A stretch of DNA of 64,000 nucleotides from Candidatus Aalborgicola defluviihabitans. GTDB lineage: Bacteria; Pseudomonadota; Gammaproteobacteria; Burkholderiales; Burkholderiaceae_C. The stretch covers positions 248,001 through 312,000 of the forward strand of contig JADIXX010000008.1 of NCBI GenBank assembly GCA_016705575.1, given 5' to 3'. Below, in pieces: positions 24,820-33,776 of this stretch (within the stretch, counting starts at the first letter, position 1; every line of letters begins with the position of its first letter). A program made the translations under genes and the position numbers. A model generated the notes under the pieces. The model was given only the letters and a program-made list of their open reading frames with translations. It was not told the origin of the DNA and did not search any database.

Positions 24820-26523
24820 CTATTCCTCCCGCGTCACGCGCAAGACCTCTTCCATAGTGGTCACACCTGCAACCGCTTTGGACAGCCCGTTCTCATACAT
24901 GGTCTGCATACCCTCGGCAATGGCTTGTTGACGCACTTCGCCAGAAGTAACGTGTCGCATGATCATGCTGCGGATGGCGTCTGACATGATCAGCAATTCC
25001 ACGATGCTGATACGTCCCAAATATCCGGTGCCACCACATTCTGAACACCCGACAGAACGGTACAAAACCACAGGTTTCGCATCGGTGTAACGCTCCAATT
25101 GCATTTCCTGCACAATCTCTGGCAACGCCGGATAAGGCTGGCGGCAATGGGTACACAAGGTACGGACCAATCGCTGCGCCAAAATGCCATTGACAGTCGA
25201 AGTGAGCAGGTAATCGTCCATGCCCATGTCCAACAGTCGATTGATGGTACTCGCCGCGTCGTTGGTGTGCAGGGTTGACAGCACCATGTGCCCCGTCAAC
25301 GCGGACTGGACCGCAATCTGGGCCGTTTCAAGGTCGCGGATTTCACCAATCATGATGACGTCCGGGTCTTGCCGCACGATGGAACGCAGTGCGTTAGCAA
25401 AGGTGAGGCCGATCTGCGGTTTGACCTGGATCTGGTTGATGCCTTCCATCTGGTATTCAACCGGGTCTTCAACGGTCAGAATTTTGACGTCAGGCTTGTT
25501 GAGCTTGTCCAGCGCCGTATACAGGGTGGTGGTCTTGCCCGAACCCGTGGGTCCTGTCACCAAGAGGATTCCGTGCGGCTGCATCAACACTTGCTGGAAG
25601 CGTTCCAACGCAGCGTCATCGAAGCCCAGAGTGGCAAAATCGAGCGTCGTACCGCTTTTGTCCAGAATACGCATGACTACGCTTTCCCCATGCATTGTGG
25701 GCACCGTGGAGACGCGCAGATCAATCTCTCTGCCCTGCAAACGCAGCTTGATACGACCATCCTGGGGTAGGCGCCGCTCGGCAATGTCCAAGCTTGCCAT
25801 TATCTTAATCCGCGAAATCACTGCGGCAGAAAAGCGCCGCGGCGGGGATTCCACCTCGTGCATCACCCCGTCCACACGGTAGCGCACGATCAGGCGGCTC
25901 TCAAACGGCTCAATATGAATATCAGAGGCCCGCGCCTCCAGGGCGTGGCTGATGATGAGGCTAACCAAACGGATGATTGGCGCCTCGGATGCCAACTCCT
26001 TGAGTTGCGCCAGGTCTTCATTCTCTTGCTCACCATCGCGGGTTTCCACCTCGCCCACGATCTGGTCCATGGATGTTTTGCCCGAACCATATAGTCGCTC
26101 AAAGGCAACTTCCAGCTCTGACGGCACAGCCAAACGTGGTGTAACCGTGCGTTGGGTGACCATACGAAAGGCGGCGAGAACATACTCATCCAGCGGATCC
26201 GCCATGGCCAGCACCAACTGGTTGTCAGTTTCCTGGATTGGTAGTGCGCGAGATTCCTTGATGAACCGGGCGGAGACACGCTCCTCCAATACAGGAAGTT
26301 CTGGATATTCCGTCAACGCCACAACCGACAGACCCAACTGGTCTGCGAGTGCATCCGTAACATCCCGTTCAGCTGCAAACCCGGCCCTGACTAGTAAAGC
26401 CCCGATTCGCTCATTGGCATCCCCTTCTTGCAGGCGCAATGCTCGTTCAAGATTTGCAAAATCCAGCTTGCCGTGTTCAACTAAAATTTCACCGAGGCGT
26501 TTGCTCAACTTTGTGACTTCCAT
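24820..26523 (-). CDS. gspE: Type II secretion ATPase GspE
   Basis: 567 residues: N-terminal GspE domain (about 10-150), then the ATPase with Walker A GPTGSGKTTTLY (near 325), Asp box LTVEDPVEYQMEGINQIQV, Walker B VIMIGEIRDLETA, His box TGHMVLSTLHTNDAAS and a CxxC zinc-type module (CTHCRQPYP...CSECGGTGYLGR). It powers pseudopilus assembly. First gene of the operon; its promoter must lie in the 100-bp divergent gap at 26524-26623. Confidence 0.96.
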   Translation of the reverse strand: MEVTKLSKRLGEILVEHGKLDFANLERALRLQEGDANERIGALLVRAGFAAERDVTDALADQLGLSVVALTEYPELPVLEERVSARFIKESRALPIQETDNQLVLAMADPLDEYVLAAFRMVTQRTVTPRLAVPSELEVAFERLYGSGKTSMDQIVGEVETRDGEQENEDLAQLKELASEAPIIRLVSLIISHALEARASDIHIEPFESRLIVRYRVDGVMHEVESPPRRFSAAVISRIKIMASLDIAERRLPQDGRIKLRLQGREIDLRVSTVPTMHGESVVMRILDKSGTTLDFATLGFDDAALERFQQVLMQPHGILLVTGPTGSGKTTTLYTALDKLNKPDVKILTVEDPVEYQMEGINQIQVKPQIGLTFANALRSIVRQDPDVIMIGEIRDLETAQIAVQSALTGHMVLSTLHTNDAASTINRLLDMGMDDYLLTSTVNGILAQRLVRTLCTHCRQPYPALPEIVQEMQLERYTDAKPVVLYRSVGCSECGGTGYLGRISIVELLIMSDAIRSMIMRHVTSGEVRQQAIAEGMQTMYENGLSKAVAGVTTMEEVLRVTREE

Positions 26524-26593
26524 TGGAAACGCCGATTCTAGACCAGTGCCCGCACTCGGCGGTTGGAAGCGCAGTATTTAAACCAAGCCCCCC

Positions 26594-26623
26594 ATGGCAT
26601 CCAACGAGCAAAGCGACGTGTAG
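26594..26623 (+). other. Possible 9-codon upstream ORF abutting the next start
   Basis: ATG at 26594 begins MASNEQSDV and ends with TAG directly in front of the ATG of the deacetylase/glycosyltransferase gene, which itself has no clear ribosome site. This would allow termination-reinitiation coupling. It may be chance. Confidence 0.25.
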
Positions 26624-28186
26624 ATGGAACAACGGCTCATTCCCTATGAGGCAACGCTCAATTTTGCCAAAGGGCGACTTCTGGTATTGGCACCACACCC
26701 GGACGACGAAGTATTCGGATGTGGGGGTGCAATCATGCGTCAAATGGGCGCGGGCGGGATTGTTCACGTCATCATCCTGACCGACGGCGCCTATCTGAAG
26801 GCGCCTGAATATGGCGCCATCCGGCGCACCGAGAGCCTCGCGGCAGGTGGAGCGCTTGGGTATGGCGAACCTGAGTTTTGGGGTCTTGCCGACCGTGGGC
26901 TCGAATATGGAGAAGGCCTGATTCAACGCCTGTTGGATGTCATCAACGGGTTTAAGCCGACTTTGATCTTCGCCCCTTCGTTGCATGAAATGCACCCAGA
27001 TCACCGTGTTTTGGGCATGGCAGCGCTGGAGGCAACCCGACGCAGCGCACCCGAGACGGGCCTGGTGATGTTCGAGGTGGGCGTTCCCATGCCACGCCCC
27101 AATATCCTCTTGGACATCAGTGACCTGGTCGAGCGCAAGGCCAGCGCCATGTCATGTTTCGAGTCACAGCTGGCCGGTCAAGCCTATGACACGCAAATTG
27201 AGGGGTTGAATCGCTTCCGAAGCTACACACTGGGTCCCACGGTATCTGCCGCTGAAGCTTATTTGGTTATTGAGCACAGTCAGCTGTCAAATCGTCCTCT
27301 GGAGTTGTTCGAATCTGAGTACCAGCGCCAACGCAGCATGGGGCTGGCTATGCTTCCGAGTGATGTGCCACTGGTGAGCGTCATTATTCCCAACGCGAAC
27401 AATCCTTCTTTGCAGTGGGCCTTGGACTCCGTTGCCGTGCAAACCTACCCACATGCAGAGGTCATTGTTGCGCACGTAACTAGTGACTCCCCACACCGCA
27501 TAGGTAGTTGGTGCGGGCGCTTTCCTTTGCTGTATGCACCCACTAGCGAAACATTGAATCGGGCAGAGACTATGAACCTCTGTATACGCAACGCGCAGGG
27601 AAAATACCTGCTTTTTCTGGAGGCAGACGATACGTTGCTGCCTGATCATCTGGAGAAGTTGGTCCGCGCACTCTCCAAAGACAGAGCGCGCGGTGCTTAT
27701 ACCGGTGTTCGGTGGGTGACCGAACACGGTGATGGCCAATTTGCCGAGGATGCTACTTGGTCAGAACACCGATTGAGCGCAAGCAACTTTCTTGCACTCA
27801 ATGCCGTCATGTTCGAACGTTCGTTGGCAGACGAGGGTTGCCAATTTCACGATGCCCCACAAGCGTTGATGTACTGGGATTTTTGGTTACAAATCGTATC
27901 CAAGACACCGCTGATTCATGTGCCAAACATCAGTGCAATCCCCCGAACCGCTCCGAGCAATGAATCGGCACCGAACCAGACCCAACCTACGGCAAGCGGA
28001 AATGAACGTCAGTACCTATTGCTTGAAGTTGAACAGCTCCGTGCACAAGCAGAACATTGGAAACAAGCAGCCTCCACACAAGCCGAACAGTTGCAGGCTC
28101 TTACCGCAACCATATCAGCCTATGTTTCGTCCAGCTCATGGAAGTTGACATCACCACTGCGCTGGATAGCGCGGCTATTCCAGTGA
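26624..28186 (+). CDS. Fusion of PIG-L/LmbE deacetylase and family-2 glycosyltransferase
   Basis: 520 residues. The N-terminal part (about 15-235) is a PIG-L (LmbE) zinc deacetylase with metal motif APHPDDEVFGCGG and second site SLHEMHPDHRV. The middle (about 248-440) is a GT-A glycosyltransferase (PLVSVIIPNANNPS..., LNRAETMNLCIRNAQGKYLLFLEADDTLLPDHLEKL). A Gln/Ala-rich coiled coil (about 465-500) precedes the tail SSSWKLTSPLRW often found in surface-polysaccharide glycosyltransferases. A two-step role, N-deacetylation of an acetamido sugar and sugar transfer, is inferred. It diverges from gspE and overlaps a second glycosyltransferase. Confidence 0.85.
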   Translation: MEQRLIPYEATLNFAKGRLLVLAPHPDDEVFGCGGAIMRQMGAGGIVHVIILTDGAYLKAPEYGAIRRTESLAAGGALGYGEPEFWGLADRGLEYGEGLIQRLLDVINGFKPTLIFAPSLHEMHPDHRVLGMAALEATRRSAPETGLVMFEVGVPMPRPNILLDISDLVERKASAMSCFESQLAGQAYDTQIEGLNRFRSYTLGPTVSAAEAYLVIEHSQLSNRPLELFESEYQRQRSMGLAMLPSDVPLVSVIIPNANNPSLQWALDSVAVQTYPHAEVIVAHVTSDSPHRIGSWCGRFPLLYAPTSETLNRAETMNLCIRNAQGKYLLFLEADDTLLPDHLEKLVRALSKDRARGAYTGVRWVTEHGDGQFAEDATWSEHRLSASNFLALNAVMFERSLADEGCQFHDAPQALMYWDFWLQIVSKTPLIHVPNISAIPRTAPSNESAPNQTQPTASGNERQYLLLEVEQLRAQAEHWKQAASTQAEQLQALTATISAYVSSSSWKLTSPLRWIARLFQ

Positions 28187-29172
28187 ACCCCGCTGGGATC
28201 GCACCGATCCATCCCCTGGTAACCGTTGTCATCGTCAACTACAACGGCGGAGAGATGATCTGCCAGTGTCTGGCTGCGCTGGCACAGCAGCACTTTCAGG
28301 ACTTCGCAACGGTCGTCGTGGACAACAAGAGTGCCGACGCATCGGTTGCCGCCATCCAACAGAAATTTCCAGACGTGGCCGTGTTGTTGCTTAAAAGCAA
28401 TCTGGGCTTTGCCGGTGGGGTGAATCATGCCTTGAATACCTGCGCACTGGGGCCTTACGTTGTTCTCTTGAACCCTGACGCATTTCCTTTGCCCGATTGG
28501 CTGGGTAATCTGGTGGCCAGTGCACATGCGCATCCACAGTACGCATCGTTTGGTTCGCGCATGTACAGCGATGAGAGCCACAACCAGCTCGACGGCCTTG
28601 GTGATGTGTACCACGTCAGCGGCTTGCCCTGGAGGCGGGGGCATGGCTGCGTCAGCACAGCCCGGCACGACATGGAGACTGACATATTTGCGCCGTGCGC
28701 CGCTGCAGCCCTGTACCGGGTGGCCGCCTTGCGGGATGTGGGTTTTCTGGATGAAGACTTTTTCCTGTATGTGGAGGACATTGACTTGGGTTTTCGCATG
28801 CAGTTGGCCGGCTACCGTTCCCTGTATGTCCCCACAGCCTGTGTCCTGCACCTAGGCTCTGCCTTTGTGGGCAAGCACAGTGATTTTCAGCTTTACCACG
28901 GTCATCGCAACCTGGTCTGGGTGTACGTCAAAAACATGCCAAGTGTTCTATTCTGGCTATTCCTGCCGGCGCATATAGCTTTGAACCTGGTAACGCTACT
29001 GTGGTTCACGGCCCGCGGCCATGGTGCCGTGGTATGGCGCGCAAAGCGGGATGCCGTTCGCGGTCTTCCCCATTTCTGGAAGAAACGGGTCCAGATTCAA
29101 TCCACGCGCAAAGCCAGCATCTGGGCGGTGCTCAGGCAACTGGCGTGGAACCCGTTCTCGCGGTGCGCCTGA
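28138..29172 (+). CDS. Family-2 glycosyltransferase (rhamnosyltransferase-like)
   Basis: GT-A fold with VTVVIVNYNGGEMI, VVDNKSADASV, LGFAGGVNHALN, LLNPDAFPLPDWL and catalytic-type YVEDIDLGFRMQLAGY; the C-terminal hydrophobic stretch (about 275-295) suggests membrane association. I give ATG at 28138, which overlaps the preceding gene by 49 bp; a GTG at 28183 forming a GTGA overlap is an equally good start. No clear ribosome site for either. Likely acts with the preceding fusion on the same surface glycan. Confidence 0.87.
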   Translation: MEVDITTALDSAAIPVNPAGIAPIHPLVTVVIVNYNGGEMICQCLAALAQQHFQDFATVVVDNKSADASVAAIQQKFPDVAVLLLKSNLGFAGGVNHALNTCALGPYVVLLNPDAFPLPDWLGNLVASAHAHPQYASFGSRMYSDESHNQLDGLGDVYHVSGLPWRRGHGCVSTARHDMETDIFAPCAAAALYRVAALRDVGFLDEDFFLYVEDIDLGFRMQLAGYRSLYVPTACVLHLGSAFVGKHSDFQLYHGHRNLVWVYVKNMPSVLFWLFLPAHIALNLVTLLWFTARGHGAVVWRAKRDAVRGLPHFWKKRVQIQSTRKASIWAVLRQLAWNPFSRCA

Positions 29173-29181
29173 GACGAAGCG

Positions 29182-29358
29182 CTACGCCAATCGATCCAGA
29201 ATCAAAACACCAAAGAAGCCAAAGGCACCAATCAGCGTCCATTTCAATACGGTCAACCCGTACCGTTTGAATCGCGGCTGGCCCGTGACGGCAAAACAAG
29301 CGAAAGACACTACCGCGCTTAAGAGCAGCAGCAGGATCAATATACGAATCAGTGCCAC
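29182..29358 (-). CDS. Small membrane protein downstream of lpxC
   Basis: 58 residues starting at GTG 29356-29358 (ALIRILILLLLLSAVVSF), with AGGGTGA about 7 bases upstream and 21 bp after the lpxC stop. Two hydrophobic helices (about 2-22 and 40-54) flank a short basic loop (GQPRFKRYG). I know of similar unnamed proteins in this position in the order, but assign no function. It is the last gene of the dcw-lpxC block and converges with the glycosyltransferase gene. Confidence 0.65.
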   Translation of the reverse strand: MALIRILILLLLLSAVVSFACFAVTGQPRFKRYGLTVLKWTLIGAFGFFGVLILDRLA

Positions 29359-29379
29359 GCCAAATTCACCCTGTCCGGC

Positions 29380-30303
29380 CTACCAGGCCCGTGCCAATTG
29401 CGAAAACCCGGCGGGCGCCAGACTCTCGTCCTCGAAGGTCACGATGTCCCAGGCATCCTCACGGGTTAGCAGCTCCCGCAACAGCTTGTTGTTCAGGGCG
29501 TGGCCGGAGCGAAAAGCACTGTAGCTGGCCAGCAGCGGTTTGCCCACGCAATACAAATCTCCAATGGCGTCGAGTAGCTTGTGCTTCACAAACTCGTCGT
29601 CATAGCGAAGCCCCTCGGCGTTGAGCACCTTGTAGTCATCCATGACGATGGCATTGTCCAAACCACCTCCGAGTGCCAGGCCGTTGCTGCGCATCATCTC
29701 CACGTCCTTGGTGAAGCCAAAGGTGCGGGCCCGGGCAATGTCGCGCGAGTAAGAATCCCTGCCCATGTCGAATTCCACCCGCTGGCCAGTGGAATCTACC
29801 GCCGGGTGGTCAAACACAATCTCGAAACTCAGCTTGTAGCCGTTGTAGGGCTCTAGTCTGGCCCACTTCAGACTGGCGCCCTCGCCTTCGCGTACCTCTA
29901 CCAGCTTGTTGACGCGCAAAAATCGCTTGGGTGCGTTCTGCAACGCAATCCCTGCGCTCTGCAACAGAAACACGAACGAGGCCGCAGAGCCATCCAGAAT
30001 CGGAACCTCCTCGGCCGTGATGTCGACATACAAGTTGTCCAGCCCCAGGCCGGCGCAGGCCGACATTAGATGCTCGATGGTCTGAACCTTGGCGCCGCCC
30101 TTGGATAAGGTTGAGGCCATGCGCGTGTCGGTCACGGCTGGCGCGGACACGGGTATATCCACCGGCTGCGGCAAATCGACCCGACGAAACACAATGCCAG
30201 TATCGGGCTGCGACGGACGCAGGGTGATTTCCACCCGCTGTCCGCTGTGCAGCCCTACACCGACCGCGCGCGTCAGGGACTTGAGGGTTCGTTGTTTGAG
30301 CAC
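29380..30303 (-). CDS. lpxC: UDP-3-O-acyl-N-acetylglucosamine deacetylase LpxC
   Basis: First committed enzyme of lipid A synthesis, a cytosolic zinc amidase. 307 residues from GTG at 30301-30303 (LKQRTLKSLTRAVGVGLHSG), the usual family length. Zinc and catalytic blocks are present: TIEHLMSA, EVPILDGSAASFVFLL, DDEFVKHKLLDAIGDLY and RSGHALNNKLLRELL. A longer open frame reaches 30354 but lacks family support. It follows ftsZ with a 53-bp gap that contains a small hairpin. Confidence 0.96.
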   Translation of the reverse strand: MLKQRTLKSLTRAVGVGLHSGQRVEITLRPSQPDTGIVFRRVDLPQPVDIPVSAPAVTDTRMASTLSKGGAKVQTIEHLMSACAGLGLDNLYVDITAEEVPILDGSAASFVFLLQSAGIALQNAPKRFLRVNKLVEVREGEGASLKWARLEPYNGYKLSFEIVFDHPAVDSTGQRVEFDMGRDSYSRDIARARTFGFTKDVEMMRSNGLALGGGLDNAIVMDDYKVLNAEGLRYDDEFVKHKLLDAIGDLYCVGKPLLASYSAFRSGHALNNKLLRELLTREDAWDIVTFEDESLAPAGFSQLARAW

Positions 30304-30326
30304 AGTGTCGATTTTAGTCGCCACCG

Positions 30327-30344
30327 GGTCGCAGCAAGGCGACC
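30327..30344. other. Small hairpin between ftsZ and lpxC
   Basis: GGTCGC-AGCAAG-GCGACC, a 6-bp perfect stem in the ftsZ-lpxC gap, just upstream of the lpxC start on the minus strand. Too short and without a U-run for a terminator; it could affect lpxC translation or mRNA processing. Confidence 0.3.
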
Positions 30345-30356
30345 AGGGGGGCAATA

Positions 30357-31586
30357 TCAGTCGGCTTGCTTGCGCAGGAACGCGGGGATTTCGTAATCGT
30401 CCATGCCACCATTGGACAGTGCATCCACCTTGGCTGCAGCCGAGGTACGCCCACGCCAGACAGCGGGAGTACCCATACCGGCATAGTCAGGTTGCGCCAT
30501 GCCCATGGACGATCCACCGGCCGAGGCCTGTGTGCCGACGGGGGTGTTGAGCGTGGGGACGTGAAACGGCACGTTGTCGGTTCCGGTACGCAACACTTGC
30601 AGCGGAGGGGCAGTGCGCCGCACACCCTGGCGGCTCAGCCCGGTGGCAATGACGGTCACGCGAATGCTATCGTCCAGCGTGTCGTCGTTGGCGGTGCCGT
30701 AGATCACGTGGGCATCGGGCGAGGCACAGGCGCGTATAGTTTCCATGGCCAGCTTGGATTCCTTGAGCTTCAAAGAACCCTTGGCTGCCGTGATCAGCAC
30801 CAGCACGCCCTTGGCACCCGACAGGTCAATGCCTTCCAGCAGCGGGCAGGCCACAGCTTGCTCGGCTGCGATACGTGCACGATCCGGACCGTTGGCCATG
30901 GCGGTACCCATCATGGCCTTGCCGGGCTCGCCCATTACGGTGCGCACATCTTCAAAGTCGGCGTTGATTTCACCCTTGACATTGATGATTTCCGCGATAC
31001 CGCCAACGGCATTCTTCAAGACGTTGTTGGCGTGCACAAATGCTTCTTCCTGGCTGATGTCGTCATCCAGCACTTCCAGCAGCTTTTCGTTCAGCACCAC
31101 AATGAGCGAATCCACATTGGCTTCGAGTTCAACTAGGCCCGCATCAGCATTGGTCATGCGCCGGCCACCTTCAAAGTCAAATGGCTTAGTGACGACGCCC
31201 ACGGTCAAAATGCCCATTTCCCTGGCTACCTTGGCAATGACCGGAGCAGCCCCTGTGCCAGTGCCACCCCCCATACCGGCTGTGATGAACAGCATATGGG
31301 CGCCTTCAATTGCCGAGCGAATCTCGTCCTCAGCCATCATGGCGGCCTCACGCCCTTTATCGGGCTTGCTACCGGCGCCCAGTCCGGTGCCACCAAGCTG
31401 AATGGTCTTGTGGGCCGAACTGCGGCTCAAGGCTTGGGCATCCGTATTGGCGGCAATAAATTCCACACCACCGACGGCCGAGCAAATCATGTGCTCGACG
31501 GCGTTGCCGCCGCCACCGCCGACGCCGATCACCTTGATCTGCGTGCCTTGGTTAAACGCTTCTTCTTCAATCATTTCGATGGCCAT
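30357..31586 (-). CDS. ftsZ: Cell division GTPase FtsZ
   Basis: 409 residues from ATG at 31584-31586 with AAGGAGAACCAC in front. Tubulin signature GMGGGTGTGAAPV, N-terminal IKVIGVGGGGGNAVEHM, T7-loop region NADFEDVRTVM, and the conserved C-terminal peptide DDYEIPAFLRKQAD that binds FtsA and ZipA. The 140-bp gap to ftsA leaves room for an internal promoter, though I see no convincing -35/-10. Confidence 0.98.
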   Translation of the reverse strand: MAIEMIEEEAFNQGTQIKVIGVGGGGGNAVEHMICSAVGGVEFIAANTDAQALSRSSAHKTIQLGGTGLGAGSKPDKGREAAMMAEDEIRSAIEGAHMLFITAGMGGGTGTGAAPVIAKVAREMGILTVGVVTKPFDFEGGRRMTNADAGLVELEANVDSLIVVLNEKLLEVLDDDISQEEAFVHANNVLKNAVGGIAEIINVKGEINADFEDVRTVMGEPGKAMMGTAMANGPDRARIAAEQAVACPLLEGIDLSGAKGVLVLITAAKGSLKLKESKLAMETIRACASPDAHVIYGTANDDTLDDSIRVTVIATGLSRQGVRRTAPPLQVLRTGTDNVPFHVPTLNTPVGTQASAGGSSMGMAQPDYAGMGTPAVWRGRTSAAAKVDALSNGGMDDYEIPAFLRKQAD

Positions 31587-31726
31587 GTGGTTCTCCTTGG
31601 GGTTCACTAAATTCATTACGTTGGACTCTTTTCGGTTGCATCAGACTGCGAATGTCGGTGGCGGGTCCGTGCTCCGCCATCGTTCGTGCGGACTCCCTCT
31701 TGCCAGCCAAAGCTTTTGTTTCATGG

Positions 31727-32956
31727 TCAAAAGTTCCCTATGAACCAGTCCTTGACAGAACTGAAGGCCGTTTTTACAGAGCCGTTTTTCTGCGATACCT
31801 TATAGCCCCGCAAGCGAGCCATACGGGCTTCTTCGAGCAGACCCATAACGGTGGCGGCACGCGGCTGCGCCACCATGTCAGCCAGAGCGCTGCGGTACTG
31901 AGGGATGCCTCGGCGCACGGGCTTCAGGAAGATGTCTTCGCCCAGCTCCACCATGCCAGGCATGACGCAGCTGCCACCGGTTAGCACAATGCCGCTGGAC
32001 AACACTTCCTCAAAGCCGGACTCGCGCATAACTTGGTTCACCAGGCTGAAAATTTCTTCAATACGGGGCTCGATCACGCCGGCCAGCGCCTGTCGGCTGA
32101 GCATGCGCGGGCCACGGTCACCCAGGCCGGGTACTTCCACCTGCGTTTCGGGGTCCACCAGCAATTGCTTGGCGTGCCCGCTTTCAACCTTGATGTCCTC
32201 GGCGTCCTTGGTGGGGGTACGCAGGGCCATGGCAATGTCGCTGGTAATCAGGTCACCCGCAATTGGAATCACCGCCGTGTGGCGAATGGCACCGTTGGTG
32301 AAGATGGCGATGTCGGTGGTGCCTGCTCCAATATCGACCAAGGCAACGCCCAACTCGCGCTCGTCTTCGGTCAAAACGGACAAACTGCTGGCTAGCGGGT
32401 TCAGCATCAACTGCTCCACTTCCAGACCGCAGCGGCGCACGCACTTGATGATGTTCTCGGCCGCGCTTTGGGCTCCCGTCACGATGTGAATCTTGGCCTC
32501 CAGGCGGATACCACTCATGCCAATCGGCTCTTTGACATCTTGGCCGTCGATGATGAATTCCTGCGGTTCCACCAACAGCAGGCGCTGGTCAGTAGAGATA
32601 TTGATGGCCTTTGCGGTTTCCACCACACGGGCCACATCAGCAGCAGTCACTTCACGGTCTTTTACGGCCACCATGCCACTGCTGTTGATGCCGCGGATAT
32701 GGCTGCCCGTGATACCGGTATAGACCTTGGTGATCTTGCAGTCGGCCATCAGTTCGGCTTCCCGCAGCGCCTGCTGGATGCTTTGCACGGTGGCGTCGAT
32801 GTTGACCACCACGCCGCGCTTGATGCCGTAGCTGGGCGCCACGCCCAGGCCGGCCAGCTTGAGCTCGCCGCCAGGCAACACCTCGGCCACCACCACCATG
32901 ACCTTGGCGGTTCCGATGTCCAGTCCTACAACGAGATCTTTGTACTCTTTTGCCAT
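31727..32956 (-). CDS. ftsA: Cell division protein FtsA
   Basis: 409-residue actin-like protein tethering FtsZ to the membrane. Start MAKEYKDLVVGLDIGTAKV at 32954-32956 with AGGTAATCCAT upstream. Phosphate loops LVDIGAGTTDIAIF and VLTGGSCVMPGM are visible, and the C-terminal amphipathic helix ends in VKDWFIGNF. Confidence 0.97.
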   Translation of the reverse strand: MAKEYKDLVVGLDIGTAKVMVVVAEVLPGGELKLAGLGVAPSYGIKRGVVVNIDATVQSIQQALREAELMADCKITKVYTGITGSHIRGINSSGMVAVKDREVTAADVARVVETAKAINISTDQRLLLVEPQEFIIDGQDVKEPIGMSGIRLEAKIHIVTGAQSAAENIIKCVRRCGLEVEQLMLNPLASSLSVLTEDERELGVALVDIGAGTTDIAIFTNGAIRHTAVIPIAGDLITSDIAMALRTPTKDAEDIKVESGHAKQLLVDPETQVEVPGLGDRGPRMLSRQALAGVIEPRIEEIFSLVNQVMRESGFEEVLSSGIVLTGGSCVMPGMVELGEDIFLKPVRRGIPQYRSALADMVAQPRAATVMGLLEEARMARLRGYKVSQKNGSVKTAFSSVKDWFIGNF

Positions 32957-32984
32957 ATGGATTACCTGTTGATTTCGTCTTTCG

Positions 32985-33776
32985 TTACTTCTTGGGCACT
33001 GCAACCGTTGCCACCGTCGTACTCACGCCGGCCAAGCGGATGGCGTAGCCGTTCTCATGCCGCAAATCGGCTGACTCCACTGCATTGGCCCGCCGTCCAT
33101 AACGGGATGTCACCTGTGTGAGCGTCTTGAGAAAACGCCGCACGCGCGCGGTGATTTCAGCCACACTGCCGCGCCCCATCTCAATGTTGGCGCCACTCTC
33201 CAGCTCCACACGCCAGCTACCGCCACTGGACAGATCCAATGCTTCCACCGGCAGCTCCAGTTGCGCAAATAGGGGGGCAAGCACGTGGTACATGGCCAGC
33301 ACGTCGGCAGCCTGCCCTTCCGGGCCATTGAGGCGTGGCAGCGTGTCTTGCTCGACTTCATCCACATTGGCCTCGAACACTTCGCCGAAGCTGTTGATCA
33401 AACGCGGCTCACTCTCAGAGCCCCAGTAAGCCACGGCCTGGTGCTCTTGCAACGTCACCATCAATCGGCTGGGAAAGTCGCGCCGCACCACCGCATGACG
33501 CACCCAAGGTACGGCCTCAAAGGCGGCGCGCACCCGGGCCAGATCGATGCTGAAGAAGCTACCCGCCAGACGCGGCGTCACATTGGCACGCAGCGTGAGT
33601 GCGTTGTTGTGGCTAACGTCACCCGTTACCACAATGCCCTTGATGTCAAAGGCCGGCATGCGCACAACCCAACGCACCGTGGCTACGGCCCCGATGGCGA
33701 GCAGACCCAGGAACAGGACTGTTGCGGTCATGTTCATGAGCTTGACGTCCAAGGGCGCTGCCACGGATGAGCTCAT
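32985..33776 (-). CDS. ftsQ: Cell division protein FtsQ
   Basis: Bitopic protein of the FtsQLB complex: one membrane span (about 15-37), POTRA domain beginning FDIKGIVVTGDVSHNNALTL, then the FtsQ beta domain (VPWVRHAVVRRDFPSRLMVTLQEHQAVAYWG). The start ATG at 33774-33776 overlaps the ddl stop (ATGA), so I prefer it to the longer open frame. Confidence 0.95.
   Translation of the reverse strand: MSSSVAAPLDVKLMNMTATVLFLGLLAIGAVATVRWVVRMPAFDIKGIVVTGDVSHNNALTLRANVTPRLAGSFFSIDLARVRAAFEAVPWVRHAVVRRDFPSRLMVTLQEHQAVAYWGSESEPRLINSFGEVFEANVDEVEQDTLPRLNGPEGQAADVLAMYHVLAPLFAQLELPVEALDLSSGGSWRVELESGANIEMGRGSVAEITARVRRFLKTLTQVTSRYGRRANAVESADLRHENGYAIRLAGVSTTVATVAVPKK

Noticed and set aside
31587..31726. 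Internal sigma-70 promoter for ftsZ
   Set aside because: A TTGACC is present on the minus strand, but no acceptable -10 lies 16-18 bp downstream.
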